Assembly: GCA_029962745.1 (NCBI GenBank)
Contig: CM057162.1
Coordinates: 9,426,408 to 9,490,407 of the forward strand
From: Echinometra lucunter
Lineage: Eukaryota; Echinodermata; Echinoidea; Camarodonta; Echinometridae
DNA: 64,000 bases
Direction: 5' to 3'
The notes under the pieces: generated by a model
What the model saw: the letters and a program-made list of their open reading frames with translations, nothing else
What the model was told of the DNA's origin: nothing
Databases searched by the model: none
Shown: one piece after another, positions 59,230-64,000 of the stretch
How positions within the stretch are numbered: position 1 is the first letter of the stretch
Layout: every line of letters starts with the position of its first letter
Program-made: the position numbers and the translations under genes

Positions 59230-60424
59230 GGATCGAAACGACAGTATATGAAAAAAATATAAGAAGAAAAACAAATATATAAAACCTCTAGGTTTCAGGT
59301 CAGCTGAATGTAGACATCCTAAGTAAGAAAAAATGATTAATTTCATCAGCGAATTTAGATACCAGAGCTCAATATGTGTCCAAATTTGTAAAATCATAAG
59401 AATCTAACGATGACTTTTCCTTTTTGTTTATCCTTTACTCTTGAATGAGGTATAATTAAATGATTTCATGTGGTTTCATCGCAAAGAATGATACTCGCAC
59501 ATGCTCCCTGGACGCTAAATACGTAGAAGCCAAGTCCTTTAACAAAAATGATATTAACATGCATTCAATATAAAATTCCGTTAAGGTTTTCTTTTCATTT
59601 ATAGTCAGTGAGTTTAACAAAGGGGCGGATACCGGACCTCGGGGGGGGGGGGGGGGAGGGGTCGACCGCTCCCAGAAAAAGTAAGATTTTTATATGATAT
59701 CTTGCCTGAAAATTGTGCATTTAGATTTTACAAAAAAAAAGGAACGGGACCCAATCACGGCTGCTGATCGAGCGAAGTGACTTCCATTCTTAAGCTTGAT
59801 TATGGGCCATCTCCCCCTTTTCCTGAAGACTACGACTAGATAAACCATTCTCTACTTTTGTAGCTTCCTACTTAGTTTCCTCACTTTCCTTTCTTCATTT
59901 TATTCCTTTCTTTTCTCTCTTCTCATGATCAGATTTGGTTCCGATGGGAGTGTGCCGCTGAAGCTGTCAAACCCAACACCCTTGGGCGGAAAAGCGTACC
60001 CATTACTAGAGTTTTTATTTTCTTGAATGTGTACTTTGGCGCAAAAATGGGAGCAAAAGAGTGGATATATTTCAAAAAAGTTAGCAATTAGAGTGACAAA
60101 TTACCTAATAACTTATTAAACGAATAGCAACCCTCTACCCCTCGCCCATCCCTGTTTTTCATCCCCGAGGAGCTGTTCTCCTCCGGGACAGTTGTAATAA
60201 AAACAAAAAATTCTGGATTAATTACTTAAGTTTGATTTATAAAAAGGAAAGATTTATTTTACAGTTCCTCACGAGCAAGGCGTTGTCATAAAAGCAAAAT
60301 TTCATGCGTAATTTTGTCCACAAAGGGGGGGGGGGGTGTCCTCCGGGGGAGTTGTGTGATGGAAGTCATCCCCCGGGGAGTTGTGTTCCGGAGGTGTCGA
60401 CCTCGGAGGGGGGGGGGGGGTGGG

Positions 60425-60645
60425 GGTTATCCTCCGGGGGAGTTGTCCTTGGGGGAGTTATCCTCCGGGGGAGTTGTCCACCGGGGGAGTTGTCTTCGGG
60501 GGAGTTGTCCTCCGGGGGAGATGTCCTCCAGGGGACCCGTCCTACGGGGGAGTCGTCCTCCGGGGGAGTTGCCCTCCGGGGGAGCTGTCCTCCGGGGGAG
60601 TTGCCAGGTGGGAGTTGTCCCCGGGGGAGTTGTCCTACGGGGGAG
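60425..60645. repeat. 15-16-bp minisatellite, right foldback arm
   Basis: Inverted counterpart of the left-arm block, GTCCTCCGGGGGAGTT units. The order of variant units (a GGGTCCCC-type unit, then ATGTCCTCC, then a GGTGGGAGT unit) is preserved. Confidence 0.92.
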
Positions 60646-60764
60646 TAGTCCTAGAACCCACCTTAGTCCATAGAAGTAGGAAGCTTTTCTGAAGGGGGGG
60701 GGGGAGGCTGAAGCACGCACCCAGAAAAAATTTTGATTTAGGCGTACATCACTGACGCCTAGTT

Positions 60765-60975
60765 GTCCTCGGGGGAGTTGTCCTCGGGGGAGTTGTCCTC
60801 CGGGGGAGTTGTCCTGCAGGGGAGTTGTCCTCCGGGGGAGATGTCCTCCCGGGGACCCGTCCTGCGGGGGAGTTGTCCTGCGGGGGAGCTGTCCTCCAGG
60901 GGAGTTGTCCTCCGGGGGAGTTGTCAGGTGGGAGTCATCCCCGGGGGAGTTGTCCTCCGGGGGATTTGTCCTGAT
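60765..60975. repeat. Third minisatellite block outside the foldback terminus
   Basis: Same units and same order of variants as 60425-60645, in the same orientation, but lying beyond the right terminus. It is followed by unrelated sequence. It looks like a partial second element or a local duplication of the arm array. Confidence 0.85.
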
Positions 60976-61223
60976 ACGACTTAGGTGTTATAACGTGGAC
61001 CATTTATCTCCCTAACAGGATCAACGGTCCGGTTTTGGGCTTACGCGCACCCCCCCCCCCCCAAAAAAAAAAATCCTTGCTACGGGACTGGAAATTCACT
61101 TGCCTTTAAATCTAGTGAGAGGTACTACTGTTTATGCTTTCCTGGCATTACCTGGAAAGGCAAAGTCCACTCCACAAAGTTGTTTATGTTAGTAGTGTTT
61201 GTATCGATCACGTAATATAGACA

Positions 61224-62735
61224 CATAGGCGGATCCAGGGGGCGAAGCGGCCGCCCCCCCCCCCCCTATTGGTGGAGCAAAAAATAAAAAAATAAAAAAA
61301 TAAAAAGAAGAAAGAAAAAAGTTTTTAAAAAAAGAAGAAAAAGAAGAAAGAAAATGAAAGAGCTATGGCAAAATTTCCGCTTGCGCTACACGCTCGCATG
61401 CTTTCATCTTGGGATTCACAAGAAAGAATTACAAAGAAGTACAATTCATTTCATGGGGATTTTTCCACTCATGATTTGCACTCGCATTTACTAGGGGGAA
61501 ATTAATGAGGTTATCATCAGTTTTCGAATGTGTTCAAGAATAAATGAGAGAGTCAAAATTGCTCTGCCTTCAGGTTATTGTAAACCAAAATTTCGGCTCA
61601 ACGGTCCACTATTTCCAAAGTTGAACCCTCGTAAAAAAAATCCTAGGTAGGCCTACAGGCCTGACGTTGACTTACCCCCATAATGTAAAACTGGGGTAGA
61701 GGAACCATTCCCAATCGTCGAATTCGCGATTGGTGTCAGCAAAAAGAGAGAAAGAAAGAAAGGAGAGGGAATAGGATGGAGGGGAAAAGGAAAGAATAAA
61801 AGGAGTAATGTGTATACATATATAAAAGTCAGATATCTCATGACTAATATATTTGGATGAAGAATTATAAGTTCTACCATAAAAATTGTATATAGATTTT
61901 TTTCCTCGCTCGCTACTTTCGCTAGGATAAAATTTTAGTGCAAGATGGTTTGGAAAAGCAAATGAATTCAGTAAGCGAGGTGACCAAATTATGTGTATGT
62001 ATAAGTAGGATATCTCATAGCTAATTCTTCGCTGTGTTTGGATGAAGAATTATCACTTCTACTATGGAAAGGGTATTTTAGGATGGTCTTTAAAAGCGTG
62101 TCAGGCGAAAGAGGTGACCAAATAAGCATATATCATTTACATATCTTTAAGCCCATTTCTACGAAAGAGAGTGTATATTTTTCCTCGCTCGCTGCGCTTG
62201 CTTATATTCAGGATATTAGGCCCTATATATAGATACAGGATGTTTTCGGAAAGCAAACACATAGGCAAGTGAGGTGAACAAATGTATCATTTAGAAGAAA
62301 AATGTGATAGAAGCACAATGCCTCGTGGGCTTTATACGGTTGATTTTTTGGGAGGTTAGTTGTCGGTAATCACTGGCATTTTTTGTCGGCAATCTGGCCT
62401 CTACACCCCCCCCCCGGCACCCACTGGAAAAAAATAAGAAGTCCAGCGACGCCGCTGACGATTTTCTTCATTTGGAATCTCAAAATTCTTCAGCTCGCGC
62501 TTCGCGCTCGCATTATCCATCATTTCCTTTTTGCTCAGGAATAATTCCTTAATTAAAGATCCCTATTTCAAGATATAGGCGCATCTACCTCGTGGGAGAG
62601 GGGGTGGGTGACCCACCAAATAATCTCATTTATTACGCCATTGGACGCAGCTTTACATCATACGTTTCTAATCAGTTCGGGCGGTTTAAAAAAAATTCCG
62701 CCCTCCCCTATTGGAGAATGCTGGATCCGCCCCTG
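61224..62735. mobile_element. hAT-like non-autonomous element, 1.5 kb, with known empty site
   Basis: The right terminus read inward is CAGGGGCGGATCCAG. The left is CATAGGCGGATCCAG. Adjacent 8-bp flanks (TAGACACA or near on the left, TAAACATG on the right) are similar but diverged. Copy 1 at 6101-6126 runs through without the insert, which fixes both boundaries to within a few bases. The inside has CGCTCGCTGCGCT-type repeat phrases and no transposase frame. Confidence 0.78.
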
Positions 62736-63450
62736 TAAACATGTAAGGCGCCCTCGTATTACCCCATGCCTAGCTGGGCTACCGAATTGGAAACCCATCA
62801 CTGGCTTCCTTCCAAATACCCATTCAACGTTTGGTACTCATAGACCCAACCCTTTGTGGGACTGTTCGAACATTCACTGCTCTTCCTGTATTAACCCGTT
62901 GAACACTGAATGTTGCCTTCCCATAGACTTAGTCCAGTGCAGTCAGGGGCTACCCGGTTCCAGCAGATAACAGATTAATGGAACAGAAAAATAAATTGTA
63001 GCATGTTTTAATTCAATCATTGCATTCGCTTATCACCTGATTCTTGGACACCTCAACTATATTCTGATCCAATTCCTGTGGTTTTCAAGTTGAAAATGAA
63101 TAAATAATTTGCTAAATCATTAATTTTCGATTACTGTAATCAGATTTGATCAAACCTAAACTAACCCAAGCTTACTGACACAAAGGCTATTGTATGAATT
63201 CAGACAGGTATAGTTTTGCATGAGTACTTACACGTGTTACAGGTCATACGCTCGAACCCATGACCTTTGCGCCTTAATACAGCAAGTGTTTGAGTCACTC
63301 CAGTACGTCAACCACCGCCCGTCATGCCCGTTAGGCCTCACCATGGGCGTTGGTAAGCAGTTGAGTGTACAAGGCAGTGTATTCTTCACATTTTGATGAC
63401 AAACTTGAAATTTGTTTCTGTAAAAGTTAGTTTGCTACTATGTATGTTAA

Positions 63451-64000
63451 AGGATAATGGAACCAAGGCATCAGTGTGCTTCTAGTGAATGAAGATGAAC
63501 AAGAAAGAGTAAACAGTGAAGGTTTGACGAAAATCAGACAAGCTGTTCAAGAATTATGAATTTTGAAAGTTTAGGTAAATCCCTATTAAGGGGATCCTTA
63601 AATTGGCAAATTTGCCAGCAACTGTAATGTCATCGTGGACAACTCTCTATTCATTGTGTACATAATTTTGAAACAATGATTCATGACGACTTTTAAGCCA
63701 GGAATCGACGTAATTCTTTGCAAAATGTTTGCAGAATTGATATTCATGTCATATTTAAACATTAAATCAAACGAAAATTATATTATTTTTAAATAGATAA
63801 ATGTTAAATTTTGTGTAGAAAATGAATGGAAAGTTGTCCACAGTGACATCACAGATTTTGGTGGAGTTGGCAACTTAGAAGACCCCCGTGACAATGATTA
63901 ACTAAAACTTTCAAATTCACAACTCTTGAACAGATTGTCCGATTTTGCCCAACTTTCACTGTTTACTATTTCCTGTTCACCCTCTCTAAAAGCACACTAA
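63451..64000. mobile_element. TTAA-flanked inverted-repeat element (copy 2, cut by window end)
   Basis: The same element as at 6827-7424, preceded by TTAA at 63447-63450 and running off the window just before its right terminus. It was present before the large duplication. Confidence 0.78.

Larger units (their letters stand above)
56149..60755. mobile_element. Foldback element, 4.6 kb, with about 1.5-kb inverted arms
   Basis: The left arm (56149 to about 57660) and right arm (about 59230 to 60755) are inverted copies along their whole length. The outer ends TCAGTGATGTACGCC and GGCGTACATCACTGA mirror each other, followed by a minisatellite block, then matching single-copy arm sequence such as GGAACGGGACCCAATCACGG and AGCTGACCTGAAACC. 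The 1.57-kb centre has a 155-codon frame crossing a TG repeat, judged to be chance. Long arms made partly of tandem repeats are the defining trait of foldback-type elements. No target duplication was found at the ends. Confidence 0.82.
61077..64000. repeat. Duplicated intergenic block, copy 2 (3' part)
   Basis: Counterpart of 5985-7428, interrupted by the hAT-like insertion at 61224-62735. It runs to the window end inside the TTAA-flanked element. Confidence 0.88.

Noticed and set aside
1..64000. CRISPR-like arrays
   Set aside because: The regular arrays seen are minisatellites with no unique spacers, in animal DNA.

Overview
The window is nuclear DNA from an animal, most likely a marine invertebrate deuterostome. 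An echinoderm such as a sea urchin is my first guess and a lancelet or hemichordate is possible. The reasons are AT-rich intergenic DNA, GT-AG introns, a very dense load of short inverted-repeat elements, tRNA-derived SINEs, an L2/CR1-like retrotransposon, and a receptor with many death-fold domains, a class known to be expanded in those animals. No species can be named from the sequence alone.

One multi-exon protein gene is readable. It runs on the minus strand from about 49655 to 11507. I joined 13 coding exons by hand from splice signals and reading phase: 49577-49655, 41036-41368, 36795-37181, 35407-35487, 34920-34958, 34096-34335, 33048-33335, 31250-31519, 29331-29561, 28401-28607, 14099-14377, 12784-13032 and 11507-12147. 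All 12 introns are phase 1 and the joined frame is 3324 nt (1107 residues plus stop). The model is a type I membrane receptor: signal peptide, V-like Ig domain, C-like Ig domain, one transmembrane helix with an arginine/lysine-rich stop-transfer, a short linker, then eight successive death-fold-like modules, each in its own exon, and a disordered acidic tail. The obvious reading is a surface receptor that senses through the Ig domains and signals by death-fold assembly inside the cell.

Layout. 1-7428 is the 5' flank of a tandem duplication whose second copy fills 49903-64000. The second copy begins about 250 bp upstream of the receptor start codon, so a paralogous first exon is predicted just left of the window, and the end of another paralog may lie right of it. 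11030-11458 is an inverted-repeat element holding a 21-bp minisatellite, directly downstream of the stop codon. 11507-49655 is the receptor gene. Its introns carry most of the mobile DNA: a nearly complete L2/CR1-like retrotransposon (37731-40672), a hAT-like MITE with a clean 8-bp target duplication (31845-32392), a 1.8-kb element with a 9-bp target duplication (18286-20100), a 2-kb AACGTT-rich element (21500-23466), SINEs and several retrotransposon stubs. 49903-64000 is the second intergenic copy, broken by insertions absent from the first copy. These include a 4.6-kb foldback element (56149-60755), a 731-bp element (53089-53819), a 1.5-kb hAT-like element (61224-62735) and an L2 tail (about 51549-51838).

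No bacterial-type operon, CRISPR array, rRNA or convincing functional tRNA gene was seen. The plus strand shows no believable protein gene: its open frames fall in repeats or lack family resemblance.
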